DNA of 64,000 nucleotides from assembly GCA_902510475.1 (NCBI GenBank), contig CABXCC010000003.1, forward strand, positions 1-64,000, given 5' to 3'. The position numbers and the translations under genes are program-made. The stretch comes from an uncultured Bacteroidota bacterium (GTDB lineage Bacteria; Bacteroidota; Bacteroidia; Flavobacteriales; Flavobacteriaceae). This document shows positions 38,719-48,501 of this stretch, piece after piece; the stretch's first letter is position 1, and every line of letters starts with the position of its first letter. The notes under the pieces are model-generated. The model saw only the letters and a list, made by a program, of their open reading frames with translations. It did not search any database and had not been told where the DNA came from.

Positions 38719-39561
38719 ATGTTTCACGTGGAACAAAAAAACATACATATAAAAACTAATGACTTTTTTTTAACAAAAGAAGTTTTTTCAATAATAAAAA
38801 CAGAACAAGAAGGACTCTTAAAAACAGACCCCCTTCCTCCAAAAGAAGAAATACAAAAATACTATAAAACAGAAGACTACCTTTCACATAATAGTAAATC
38901 AGACAGTTTGTTTTCTTTTTTTTACAGGCTTTTTAGAGCCATAAACTTTAAGCTCAAATACAATTCTATCAAACACCTCTTAAATCAAGGAAACCTTCTC
39001 GATTTTGGCTGTGGAGAGGGATATTTTTTAAGACAAATGAATAACAAAGGCTATAGCTCTTATGGGGTGGATCCTTTTCAAAATAAATTAAAAAAAATTA
39101 GCCATTCTATCTTTGACGAGGAATTTTCAGATGTTGGTTTTAAAACCATCACAGCATGGCATTCAATTGAGCACGTTTATGATTTAGAAAAGACAATTAA
39201 GCGCTTTCATGATATTCTTTCTGGGGATGGACTATTAATTGTTGCAGTTCCAAACCATAACTCTTATGACGCAAAGTATTATAAACATTTATGGGCAGGG
39301 TATGATACCCCTAGACACTTGTGGCACTTTAACAAAACAGCTTTAAGAAAAGTTTTTGAAAGAAATAAATTTATTTTTCATTCCGCGTATCCACTTTTTA
39401 TAGACGCATACTACGTTTCTTTTCTTTCCGAAAAATATAAAGGATCTAAGCTCCCGATATTAAGGTCTATTGTGATTGGTACAATTTCAAACTTAAAAGC
39501 ATTTTTTAGCGGACAATATTCTTCAAACTATTTTGTCTTCAAAAAAAGTCAAGAAATATAA
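38719..39561 (+). CDS. Class I SAM-dependent methyltransferase
   Basis: LLDFGCGEGYFLRQMNNKGYSSYGVDP; TAWHSIEHVYD. Confidence 0.87.
   Translation: MFHVEQKNIHIKTNDFFLTKEVFSIIKTEQEGLLKTDPLPPKEEIQKYYKTEDYLSHNSKSDSLFSFFYRLFRAINFKLKYNSIKHLLNQGNLLDFGCGEGYFLRQMNNKGYSSYGVDPFQNKLKKISHSIFDEEFSDVGFKTITAWHSIEHVYDLEKTIKRFHDILSGDGLLIVAVPNHNSYDAKYYKHLWAGYDTPRHLWHFNKTALRKVFERNKFIFHSAYPLFIDAYYVSFLSEKYKGSKLPILRSIVIGTISNLKAFFSGQYSSNYFVFKKSQEI
38720..38735 (-). promoter_or_regulatory. parS-like site, inverted copy (TGTTTCACGTGGAACA on +)
   Basis: Exact reverse complement of the site at 36826-36841; overlaps the first codons of the methyltransferase. Confidence 0.8.
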
Positions 39562-40463
39562 CGGAGCCCTTTTTTAACGACTGAATAGCTCACTTTTCCG
39601 TCCCCAAAAATCTCACCATCCCCCTGACACGTTAAAACACTGTTTTTAGCGATGATTAAAATTTTTTCAGAGGATAGTGTCAAAATCTTACGTTTCTTAA
39701 AAACACCCCCACTAAAAAGACTAAAAAAAATTTTAATTATTTCTGTTTTTCTTAAATCTTGTGCAATAGTCATGTTTAGCCGTCCATTGGTTCCCGCAGG
39801 AGTTTTAATTAGCTGCATACCTCCGCCCGTAAACTTACATAACCCCACGCCAAGCAAAAAAACCTTACTATTTATTTTGGCTTCATCCGTTTTGATTTCA
39901 ACCTCAATATTTTTGTAATTCATAAAGTTCATTAGTGCACAAAACAAATAGGAAAATTTACCAAGCCACTTATAACTATGGATTTTCTTTAACATAAATG
40001 AGTCAAAGCCCACACCAGAATAGGTTATAAAATATCTTTTAATTTTTTTTTCATTAGTTCTTATATTAGCCAAACCAACATCTTGTGTTTTTATTTTTCC
40101 TGAATTTAAAAAGGGGATACTCTCTGAAATTTTTAAGGAAATCCCTTTGGATTTTGCCCAATCATTACCGGTCCCTAAAGGAACTAAACCAAATAAAATA
40201 TTGTCTTTGGGAATATTTTTTTGAATTTGTATTCCAGCAACAATCTTTTGAATTGTTCCATCGCCTCCAATGCAAAGTATTTTTCTATAGCCTAAAGACG
40301 TTGCTTTTTCCACCAACATTATTTCATCGCCAGAAACAGAAGTTTTATGTAATTCAAAGTCAATTTGATTTTTACTAAGCTCAACCTCTACCCTATTCAA
40401 AAGCCCCCCTGATTTCCCGGAGCGAGATTTGGGATTAGCAATTGCAAACCACTTATTATGCAT
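39549..40463 (-). CDS. Diacylglycerol/lipid kinase family (YegS-like) protein
   Basis: FAIANPKSRSGKSGG, ILCIGGDGTIQKIVAGI, LVPLGTGNDWAKS. Confidence 0.9.
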   Translation of the reverse strand: MHNKWFAIANPKSRSGKSGGLLNRVEVELSKNQIDFELHKTSVSGDEIMLVEKATSLGYRKILCIGGDGTIQKIVAGIQIQKNIPKDNILFGLVPLGTGNDWAKSKGISLKISESIPFLNSGKIKTQDVGLANIRTNEKKIKRYFITYSGVGFDSFMLKKIHSYKWLGKFSYLFCALMNFMNYKNIEVEIKTDEAKINSKVFLLGVGLCKFTGGGMQLIKTPAGTNGRLNMTIAQDLRKTEIIKIFFSLFSGGVFKKRKILTLSSEKILIIAKNSVLTCQGDGEIFGDGKVSYSVVKKGLRYIS

Positions 40464-41490
40464 ACTCAGTTTTTTTCTTGTGTAGCAATCTAGTTAGTTT
40501 TATTGAAATATCTAGGAAGATAATTCTAGGGTTCCCGTTTCTTTCAATATCCTCATAACCCTTTTGAACTTCATTGTAAAAGTTTAATATGTTCTCTTCG
40601 TGAACAAACGGAGCGAATTTTTTTAAATCAAGCCCGTTTGTGTACTTATTTTCACGGTTTTTTATTTTGTAACTATGTAAGATTGAGTCTTGAAAAACAA
40701 CAGAGCAATAGCTCAAAAATTGTTTTTGTTGCTCACGAGTTTTTTTATTCATCTTTTCAGAAAAAGCCACAAGATCATTAATAGCCTCTTTTTTTGACTT
40801 CACCTTAAAAGCTGCTCGCACCCATTCTACAAAAACAACCTCATTTTCACTCTCAACGCTATGATTATCAACACTTTGAGAAAATAAATTAATTTTTTGA
40901 CATCTTGAAATAATTGTTTTTAACAAGCCCTTTTCACTATTACAAACTAAGATGAAAACAGTTCTTTCAGGGGGTTCTTCCAACAGCTTGAGAAGTTTGT
41001 TTGAAGCGGAAATATTGAGTTTTTCAGCCATCCATATAACAAATATTTTTACTCCACCCTCATAAGACTTTAGGTAAGCTGTCTTTGCAATCTTTTCTGC
41101 TTCATCTTTATTAATTGCCCCTTGTTTATTTCCTAGCCCAATTTTTTCATACCAATCCTTTAATTCAAAATTAAAGCTCTTTTGAGTAAGCTCTCTCCAA
41201 TGTTGTATAAAGTTTGAAGATTTAGGGTTTTTTTTGATTTCACTTGTAGTGTTTACGGGATATATATAGTGAATATCTGGATGACTACAATTCTGAAGCT
41301 TTTCAATTGCCTTTTGTTGTAAGGGAATGTCTAGACCCGCGTAAGGGCTTCTAAGAATTGACTTGATTAAACTAATTGCTCCTCCAAGACCGCTAGCCCC
41401 TTTGTTGCCAATAAGTAAATACGTGTTTGCAACCTTTCCTTTTTCAACACTTTGTGTAATTTTATTTAATTGAATTTGATCCATTAGCAT
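40456..41490 (-). CDS. holB: DNA polymerase III delta-prime subunit-like ATPase
   Basis: VKIFVIWMAEKLNISASNKLLKLLEEPPERTVFILVCNSEKGLLKTIISRCQKI. Confidence 0.85.
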   Translation of the reverse strand: MLMDQIQLNKITQSVEKGKVANTYLLIGNKGASGLGGAISLIKSILRSPYAGLDIPLQQKAIEKLQNCSHPDIHYIYPVNTTSEIKKNPKSSNFIQHWRELTQKSFNFELKDWYEKIGLGNKQGAINKDEAEKIAKTAYLKSYEGGVKIFVIWMAEKLNISASNKLLKLLEEPPERTVFILVCNSEKGLLKTIISRCQKINLFSQSVDNHSVESENEVVFVEWVRAAFKVKSKKEAINDLVAFSEKMNKKTREQQKQFLSYCSVVFQDSILHSYKIKNRENKYTNGLDLKKFAPFVHEENILNFYNEVQKGYEDIERNGNPRIIFLDISIKLTRLLHKKKTEYA

Positions 41491-41538
41491 CCCTAGTGAA
41501 CAAATATAAAGAATTATATTTGCGACAATTATATTATT

Positions 41539-42720
41539 ATGAATTCTATTAAGGACATTTCATTTGAACAAAAAAAAGTATTGATAAGGGTAGATTTTAA
41601 TGTTCCGATAAACGATAAAGATCAAGTTACCGATAACTCTAGAATAAAATCTTCAATCCCCACAATAAAACATGTTCTAGATCAAGGAGGTTCTTGTATC
41701 CTAGCATCGCATCTTGGGCGGCCTAAAGGAGTAGATCCTCAATTTTCTCTGAAAAAAATTATTCCTGAACTCGAACACTTATTAAATCTCAAAGTAAAGT
41801 TTATTTCAGATTTTTTTGAAAGTAAGGATAAACACCAAGTATTAGATCTTAAAAAAGGGGAGGTGTTGCTATTAGAAAACCTTAGATTTAATCCCGAAGA
41901 AACTGCTGCCGACGAGGCTTTTGCCAAAAGATTATCAACTTTAGCGGATATATATATTAATGATGCTTTTGGCACAACGCACAGGGAACATGCCTCAACC
42001 GTGACTGTTGCAAAATTTTTTGAAATAAAATGTGCAGGACTTTTACTGCAAAGAGAAATTGATTCTTTACAAAAACTCCTGAAAAACCCAAAAAGCCCAG
42101 TAACTGCAATAATTGGAGGCGCTAAGGTGTCATCAAAATTATCGGTTATTGTTAACATGTTAAACGTAGTTGATAATTTGATAATTGGAGGAGGAATGGC
42201 CTATACATTTATAAAAAATAATGGGGGCAGCATTGGTGACTCAATTTTTGAAAAGGATTGCTTAAATGATTGCACAAAAATCATAGAACAAGCCAGGAAC
42301 AAAGGAGTCAACATTTACCTTCCCACAGATGTTATCGCCTCGAATGAATTTTCTGACTCATCATTAAAAAAAGAAATTAATATATTCGAAATTCCTGAAG
42401 GTTGGCAAGGCCTAGACATTGGCACACAAACAAGAAAAGAATTTGAAAAGATTATTTTTTCAAGCAAAACTATTTTGTGGAACGGTCCGATGGGTGTATT
42501 TGAAATGAGCTCCTTTGAGCATGGAACCAAAGAGGTAGCAATTGCTGTAGGAAAAGCAACAGCGCAAGGTGCTTTCTCACTTGTCGGGGGAGGAGATTCG
42601 GTTGCAGCTATTAAAAAATTTAAATTAGAGCAAAGTGTTAGCTGTATAAGTACAGGGGGAGGAGCCATGCTAGAAAGCTTGGAAGGAAAAGTATTACCAG
42701 GAATTAAGGCTTTATCATGA
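41539..42720 (+). CDS. pgk: Phosphoglycerate kinase
   Basis: VLIRVDFNVPIND, ASHLGRPKG, LLENLRFNPEET, WNGPMGVFE, GGGDSVAA. Confidence 0.97.
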   Translation: MNSIKDISFEQKKVLIRVDFNVPINDKDQVTDNSRIKSSIPTIKHVLDQGGSCILASHLGRPKGVDPQFSLKKIIPELEHLLNLKVKFISDFFESKDKHQVLDLKKGEVLLLENLRFNPEETAADEAFAKRLSTLADIYINDAFGTTHREHASTVTVAKFFEIKCAGLLLQREIDSLQKLLKNPKSPVTAIIGGAKVSSKLSVIVNMLNVVDNLIIGGGMAYTFIKNNGGSIGDSIFEKDCLNDCTKIIEQARNKGVNIYLPTDVIASNEFSDSSLKKEINIFEIPEGWQGLDIGTQTRKEFEKIIFSSKTILWNGPMGVFEMSSFEHGTKEVAIAVGKATAQGAFSLVGGGDSVAAIKKFKLEQSVSCISTGGGAMLESLEGKVLPGIKALS

Positions 42721-43868
42721 GATTTCACATGAAAACCCCTCCGTTATTTATTCTTCTTCTTCTTCTTTGCCAAACTACTTTTTCTCAAAAATTTAACACG
42801 ACACCAATTACCGCTGAAAACCTAAACATTGATACAATAAAAAACAGAATTGACAGGCTTAACAAAAAAACACCTTTGGATATTTTTCTAAGCTCAGATG
42901 TAGAAAAACTGATCAAAAAGTATTTAAAAAACAGAACAGACTTTTATGCTAAAAACAAGGACAAGATAAATCTTTATTTTCCTATGTTTGAGGAGCAGCT
43001 TCAAAATAGAAAAATCCCATTGGAGCTTAAATATTTACCCATAATAGAATCAAGGCTAGATCCCGAAGCTGTTTCAAGGGTTGGCGCTACGGGTTTGTGG
43101 CAATTAATGTTTTATACGGGTTTGGAAAATGGGCTAAAACTCAATAGTTATATAGACGAAAGAATGGACCCATTAAAATCAACTATTGCAGCTACAAAAT
43201 ACTTGGAGAAGCTTTATAAAATTCATTCTGACTGGAACCTAGCCTTGGCATCCTATAATGCCGGACCAAGAACAATTTCTAAGGCAATCAAAAGGTCCGG
43301 GGGGTATAAAAATTACTGGAACCTAAGACCTTTTCTTCCTAGGGAAACAGCAAACTATATTCCGTCTTTTATTGCGACAATGTATATATTAGAATATGCT
43401 GAAGAGCATGGAATTGACATCAAAAAACTCCCCAACACCAAGCCTAAAACAGACACGATATATGTCAAAAACCAAATCTCATTCGAACACATTTCATCGT
43501 TTTTAAATATCTCAAAAGAGATTATAAAACAATATAATCCGTCATATATTCATGAAATTATCCCGGGAAAAAACAAAAACTATATAACCCTGCCCGTGAA
43601 AGTAGTAGATAGTATAATATCAAATGAGGAAAGACTTTATGCGTATTCTAAATCAGAGTTTGATAAACAAGAAAAACCGTTACCCGACTTATATTCAATA
43701 GACTCAAAAATTATATATAAAATTAAGTATGGTGAGTTTCTAGGAAAAATTGCCAAAAAATTTGGGGTAAAAGTTTCGGATTTAAAAAGGTGGAACAATC
43801 TTAAAAGCGACGCAGTCAAAGAAAACCAAAAGCTAATAGTATTCCCCAAAAGAATACCAAAAAATTAA
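42717..43868 (+). CDS. Lytic transglycosylase (MltD-like) with LysM
   Basis: Signal peptide; SLT motifs ESRLDPEAVSRVGATGLWQLM, LALASYNAGP; C-terminal LysM-like YKIKYGEFLGKIAKKFGVKVSDLKRWN. Confidence 0.9.
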   Translation: MRFHMKTPPLFILLLLLCQTTFSQKFNTTPITAENLNIDTIKNRIDRLNKKTPLDIFLSSDVEKLIKKYLKNRTDFYAKNKDKINLYFPMFEEQLQNRKIPLELKYLPIIESRLDPEAVSRVGATGLWQLMFYTGLENGLKLNSYIDERMDPLKSTIAATKYLEKLYKIHSDWNLALASYNAGPRTISKAIKRSGGYKNYWNLRPFLPRETANYIPSFIATMYILEYAEEHGIDIKKLPNTKPKTDTIYVKNQISFEHISSFLNISKEIIKQYNPSYIHEIIPGKNKNYITLPVKVVDSIISNEERLYAYSKSEFDKQEKPLPDLYSIDSKIIYKIKYGEFLGKIAKKFGVKVSDLKRWNNLKSDAVKENQKLIVFPKRIPKN

Positions 43869-43884
43869 ATGCTAACTTTACAGG

Positions 43885-44826
43885 ATGTCATCAAGACTTT
43901 TTACATTATCGGTGTTTTTTTTGTTTTTTTGCTCCTGCTCTGAAAGCAATGAGAAATTACTTCCGGGATCCAGCGGAAACATAAATAATATTTCTGTAGT
44001 AGCTAGTAATTCCTTGTGGGAAAGTAGTGTTGGAGATTTAATCAGAGAAAACCTTTCCAGACCTATATACGGCCTTCCACAAGCTGAACCTGTTTTTAAT
44101 CTTAGTCACATTCCCTCAAAAATATTCTCTGGATTTGCCACCAAATCGAGAACAATTTTAAAATTACATATCGGAAATAAAGAATCAATATCTAATTTTA
44201 AAAACAGTTACGCCTCTCCTCAAATTATTGTTCAAGTCACAGCCCCAAACAAGGAAGCTTTGTCTCGTTTAATTTTGGATAATATATTATCTATATATTC
44301 CTCACTATATTTTAGTGAATTAAAAGAAAAACAAAGAAGAATCTCAAAAAACACAAACAAATCACCTTTGCTAAAAAACAATCTAGGCCTTTCCCTAAAG
44401 TTCCCTTCAGCTTATCGAATTGCTAAAGAAGATTCTAATTTTATTTGGATTCGAAGGGATATCGAATCAGGCTCAGTAAACTTATCAATTAGTAAAGTAA
44501 AGAAAGGTAATCGAGGGATATTTAGCCTGAGGGATTCTATTTCAAAGGCACAAATTCCAGGGCCAGTTGAAAACACATATATGAGCACGGATTTCGGCTA
44601 TAAGCCAATTACGCAAGAGGTTAACTTTAGAAACATAAAAGCTCTTGAAAGCAGAGGCCTCTGGGAAGTTGAAAGTCAATTTATGGCAGGCCCATTTTTA
44701 AACTACTATATAGAGGCAGGCAATGATGAAGTAATTATTTTAGACGGATTTGTATATTCACCAGGAACAAATAAAAGAGAATATATTTTTGAGCTTGAAG
44801 CAATAATCAGAAGCTTGAAGCTTTAG
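43885..44826 (+). CDS. DUF4837-like lipoprotein
   Basis: Lipobox LFFCSC; NNISVVASNSLWESSVGDLIRENL... typical Flavobacteriia lipoprotein pattern. Confidence 0.65.
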   Translation: MSSRLFTLSVFFLFFCSCSESNEKLLPGSSGNINNISVVASNSLWESSVGDLIRENLSRPIYGLPQAEPVFNLSHIPSKIFSGFATKSRTILKLHIGNKESISNFKNSYASPQIIVQVTAPNKEALSRLILDNILSIYSSLYFSELKEKQRRISKNTNKSPLLKNNLGLSLKFPSAYRIAKEDSNFIWIRRDIESGSVNLSISKVKKGNRGIFSLRDSISKAQIPGPVENTYMSTDFGYKPITQEVNFRNIKALESRGLWEVESQFMAGPFLNYYIEAGNDEVIILDGFVYSPGTNKREYIFELEAIIRSLKL

Positions 44827-45008
44827 TCTTCTTTTTCAGAGTCATCTTCGTCTTCCTTTAGCGCTTTTTTAAACTCTCTAATCCCTTTTCCAGTCCCCCT
44901 CATTAATTCACTAATTTTTCTACCACCACCAAATAATATAAGAACAACAACAGCAATCAAAACAAGCTGTCCAGGACCTAACGCAAGAGGTATTATATAT
45001 AAATTCAT
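44823..45008 (-). CDS. tatA: Sec-independent (Tat) translocase TatA/E subunit
   Basis: GPGQLVLIAVVVLILFGGGRKISELMRGTGKGIREFKKALKED. Confidence 0.92.
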   Translation of the reverse strand: MNLYIIPLALGPGQLVLIAVVVLILFGGGRKISELMRGTGKGIREFKKALKEDEDDSEKED

Positions 45009-45100
45009 TGTAAATTATTTTAAGCTAAGTTAATAATAATACATTTAATTGTTGCTATATCTCGTCTTTCTATTCAAGACTAATGTAATTTTAAGTATTT

Positions 45101-45976
45101 TTGAATACTGTGAAAAACAAAAAAGAAAAAAAGAATTCTATAAATAAACTCACAAGAAGCTATAAAGTTGTTGTTTCCAGTGAAGACACCTTTGAAGAAA
45201 GGCTTTCCTTTTCAACAAATAAATTAAATGGCTTTTTAGCACTGACTTTATATTCAATAATTCTTATTGCATTTACAATTAGTATTGTGTTTTTTACACA
45301 GCTTAGGGAAATGGTTCCGGGATACTCGTCTTCTGATTTGTTAACCCAGGCAATATACCTGACAAAAAAAACAGACTCTCTACAGAATGAGCTTGAGATA
45401 AATAATGCATTTTATCAGTCTATAGAAAATGTTCTTTCAGGAAAGACCAAGCAGATAATTTACAAAGACTCTTTGGCTATAAGTAATGAAATAGAAAATA
45501 TAGATATTAAGACAATATCAGCTAATTCCGAAGACTCAATACTTAGAAAATATGTAGAACAAGAGGACAAATTTAATCTAACAAAAAATGAATTAGTTAT
45601 TGAAAATAAAATGTTTGTAAGCCCTGTAAAAGGACAAATAACGCAAAAATTTGATCCGCTAAACAACCATTTTGCACTCGATATTTTGGTAGACACTGGC
45701 ACGCCTGTTAAATCTATATTGGAAGGCAAGATCATTTTTTCGGAATGGTCTATTGACACAGGGCACGTGCTAATAATTAACCATGGTGATGATATTATTT
45801 CTGTATACAAACACAACTCAAAAGTTTTAAAAACGCAAAATAATTATGTTAAAGCAGGAGAAGTTATTGCTTACTCCGGAAATCAAGGAACCCTTAGTAC
45901 AGGGCCTCACCTTCATTTTGAATTGTGGAAAAATGGAACTCCCATTAATCCTGAGCCACTTTTTAATTTTAATTAA
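45101..45976 (+). CDS. M23 family metallopeptidase
   Basis: TM near N-terminus; HFALDILVDTGTPVKSILEG...GHVLIINHGDDIISVYKHNS...GPHLHFELW; TTG start. Confidence 0.92.
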   Translation: MNTVKNKKEKKNSINKLTRSYKVVVSSEDTFEERLSFSTNKLNGFLALTLYSIILIAFTISIVFFTQLREMVPGYSSSDLLTQAIYLTKKTDSLQNELEINNAFYQSIENVLSGKTKQIIYKDSLAISNEIENIDIKTISANSEDSILRKYVEQEDKFNLTKNELVIENKMFVSPVKGQITQKFDPLNNHFALDILVDTGTPVKSILEGKIIFSEWSIDTGHVLIINHGDDIISVYKHNSKVLKTQNNYVKAGEVIAYSGNQGTLSTGPHLHFELWKNGTPINPEPLFNFN

Positions 45977-45977
45977 A

Positions 45978-47480
45978 ATGCTAAAGCATAGTCTTTTAAA
46001 ATTAGTTGCGTTTATTACAAAACATCAAATTTACAAATGGGCTAATAATCCTGAGTCTACCCAAAAAAAACAACTAAAAAAACTAATAAAAAAGGGGGCC
46101 AAAACGGTTTTTGGTAAAGACCACAAAATGGCCTCAATTAAATCATACCAAGATTTCAAGACTCAAATTCCAGTAAGAGATTACGAGGACCTAATAGATT
46201 ATTTTGAGATGATTAAAAAAGGAAAAGAAAATATTCTTTGGCCTGGGAAGCCGATATATCTAGCAATTACATCTGGAACAACTTCAGGAGCTAAATATAT
46301 TCCAATAACTAATGACAGTTTGCCCAATCATTTAAATGGTGCCAAAAACGCACTACTAATGTATGTTGCAGACACAGGCAAAACCGATTTCACTGATGGA
46401 CGCTTTATATTCGTTCAAGGATCACCTAAATTAGAAAAAATATCAGGAATTCATACTGGTAGGCTTTCAGGTATTTCTGCACATCACGTACCCTTTTTTA
46501 TGAAACAAAAAATGTTCCCATCTTGGGAAACTAACACTATTGAAAATTGGGAAGAAAAAGTGGATAAAATAATCGAAGAAACGATTGATGAAAACATGAC
46601 AATTATTAGTGGTATTCCTTCCTGGATTCAGATGTATTTTGAAAAAATATCTAGCATTAGTAAAAAGAAAATATCGTCCTTATTTCCGAACCTTGGCTTA
46701 CTAATCTACGGAGGGGTTAATTTTAAGCCGTATAAAGAAAAATTTAATTTTTTGATCGGTAAAGAAATAGATTCAATTGAATTGTTTCCAGCAAGTGAGG
46801 GTTTTTTTGCCTTTCAAGACCTTCAAGAAAAGAACGAATTACTTTTAATTTTAAACGCGGGTATTTTTTATGAGTTTATAAAGGATGAAGATTTCAGAGA
46901 AAACAAGATGATCAGATTTTGTATAGATGATGTCGAGTTAAACACAAATTATGTTTTAATAATTTCATCTACCGCTGGTCTTTGGGGATATAACACGGGC
47001 GATACTATACAATTTAAATCTTTAAGACCGCACAGGATTGTGGTAACGGGAAGAATTAAACAATATTTATCTGCCTTTGGGGAGCATGTAATAGTAAAAG
47101 AAGTTGAACAGGCAATGGAAAAAGCTATAGAAAAAACGGGCTCTATAGTTTCCGAGTTTACCGTTGCGCCAAGATATAAATCCGAAAATGAGCCTGCATG
47201 TCATGAATGGTTTATAGAATTTGACAAACCAGTTGCCAATAAAGACTATTTTGCTAAAGTTTTAAATCAAGAACTCATGTCTCAAAATAAGTACTACAAA
47301 GATTTGATTGATGGAAAGATAATTTCATATCCAATTATAACACCAGTTTTAAAATCAGGCTTTAAAAAATATATGCAGCATGTTGGTAGGTTAGGGGGGC
47401 AAAACAAAATTCCTAAAATAGCAAATGATAGAAAAACCGCCTCTCTCTTAAAAAAATTAAAACTTATCAACGCGACCTAA
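45978..47480 (+). CDS. GH3 auxin-responsive promoter family protein
   Basis: YLAITSGTTSGAKYIPIT; start reassigned to ATG 45978 (MLKHSLLKLVAFITKHQIYKW); the ORF-track start at 45846 would overlap the M23 gene by 131 bp. Confidence 0.85.
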   Translation: MLKHSLLKLVAFITKHQIYKWANNPESTQKKQLKKLIKKGAKTVFGKDHKMASIKSYQDFKTQIPVRDYEDLIDYFEMIKKGKENILWPGKPIYLAITSGTTSGAKYIPITNDSLPNHLNGAKNALLMYVADTGKTDFTDGRFIFVQGSPKLEKISGIHTGRLSGISAHHVPFFMKQKMFPSWETNTIENWEEKVDKIIEETIDENMTIISGIPSWIQMYFEKISSISKKKISSLFPNLGLLIYGGVNFKPYKEKFNFLIGKEIDSIELFPASEGFFAFQDLQEKNELLLILNAGIFYEFIKDEDFRENKMIRFCIDDVELNTNYVLIISSTAGLWGYNTGDTIQFKSLRPHRIVVTGRIKQYLSAFGEHVIVKEVEQAMEKAIEKTGSIVSEFTVAPRYKSENEPACHEWFIEFDKPVANKDYFAKVLNQELMSQNKYYKDLIDGKIISYPIITPVLKSGFKKYMQHVGRLGGQNKIPKIANDRKTASLLKKLKLINAT

Positions 47481-47525
47481 AATATTTATCACAAAAAACC
47501 GTTCTAAAAAAACAAAAAGACACCT

Positions 47526-48500
47526 ATGAAAAATAATTTTAAAGAAAACGAAGAGCTAGACATAATTGTCCTTATAGAAAAAATTAAGCTCGTATTACTG
47601 AGCGTACTTTTGCAAATATTTAGAAGATCTAAAATGATACTTTCAAATTGGAAACAGCTTTTAGTTGTTGTTTTTGCAGGTGTTTTAGTTGGCTATATAA
47701 TGACCGACGGTGAGAAAATCAATTCAAAGGAAGCCGCGATTTTGGTTAAGGTAAATTTTGATGCAGGAAACTACATCTATGATGCAGTTGAGCTAATAAA
47801 TCTAAAAGTTTTATCTAGTGATACAGACTTTTTTACCAAAGATATAATGTTAGATGAAACAGAAAGAATAGACGAAATTTCAATTGCACCGGTTGTTGAT
47901 ATCAAAGACATAATGGATAAAGAAATTAATGCAAATGAGATTAGAGTATTGTTTGAAAACCTACAATACGAAGACGGTTTCTCCGTAACAGAGGGGTTTA
48001 AGTCTGATTATGACTACCACATTATTACCATCAAAGTCTCTAATAATTCATCACTCAATACAATTAGCAAGGTAATTGACTATTTTAACAGGAACCCATT
48101 ATTTACAGAATTAAAAGACAGAAACCTACAAAGAATTTCAAGTGTAATATATGATAATGAACAAACAATTAAGCAGATCGATAAAATTATCGATTTTTAC
48201 ACCTTAGAAAAAAAGGTTAATTCTACGCAGTTATATATAGACAACAAGGACATCACACCAAATGATTTGATTAGCACTAAAATTACCCTTCAGAAAGAAA
48301 ATGAAGATCTCAAAAACGAAAACTTAACGTCTAGACAAACGGTGATGATAATTAATGAAACTAATGTTCTAGTTCAAAATAAATCCTTGCTTTCAAACTT
48401 GATGATTTATTATCCAATTATATTTTTGGCGATATACGTGCTTATAAGCTTATTAATTGGCTTCTATTCTTATCTTGACAAATTAGACAGAGCAAGCTAA
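47526..48500 (+). CDS. Two-TM inner membrane protein, Wzz/chain-length-determinant-like
   Basis: N-proximal TM (LLVVVFAGVLVGYIM), large extracytoplasmic region, C-terminal TM; first gene of the polysaccharide locus. Confidence 0.5.
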   Translation: MKNNFKENEELDIIVLIEKIKLVLLSVLLQIFRRSKMILSNWKQLLVVVFAGVLVGYIMTDGEKINSKEAAILVKVNFDAGNYIYDAVELINLKVLSSDTDFFTKDIMLDETERIDEISIAPVVDIKDIMDKEINANEIRVLFENLQYEDGFSVTEGFKSDYDYHIITIKVSNNSSLNTISKVIDYFNRNPLFTELKDRNLQRISSVIYDNEQTIKQIDKIIDFYTLEKKVNSTQLYIDNKDITPNDLISTKITLQKENEDLKNENLTSRQTVMIINETNVLVQNKSLLSNLMIYYPIIFLAIYVLISLLIGFYSYLDKLDRAS

Positions 48501-48501
48501 A

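Noticed and set aside
42748-42768. CTT microsatellite near the transglycosylase start
   Set aside because: Encodes the hydrophobic core of the signal peptide (LLLLL); phase-variation idea unsupported because the repeat unit is 3 bp and keeps frame.
45765-45772. Third CACGTG core (GGCACGTGCT)
   Set aside because: Flanks do not match parS; inside the M23 peptidase coding sequence.
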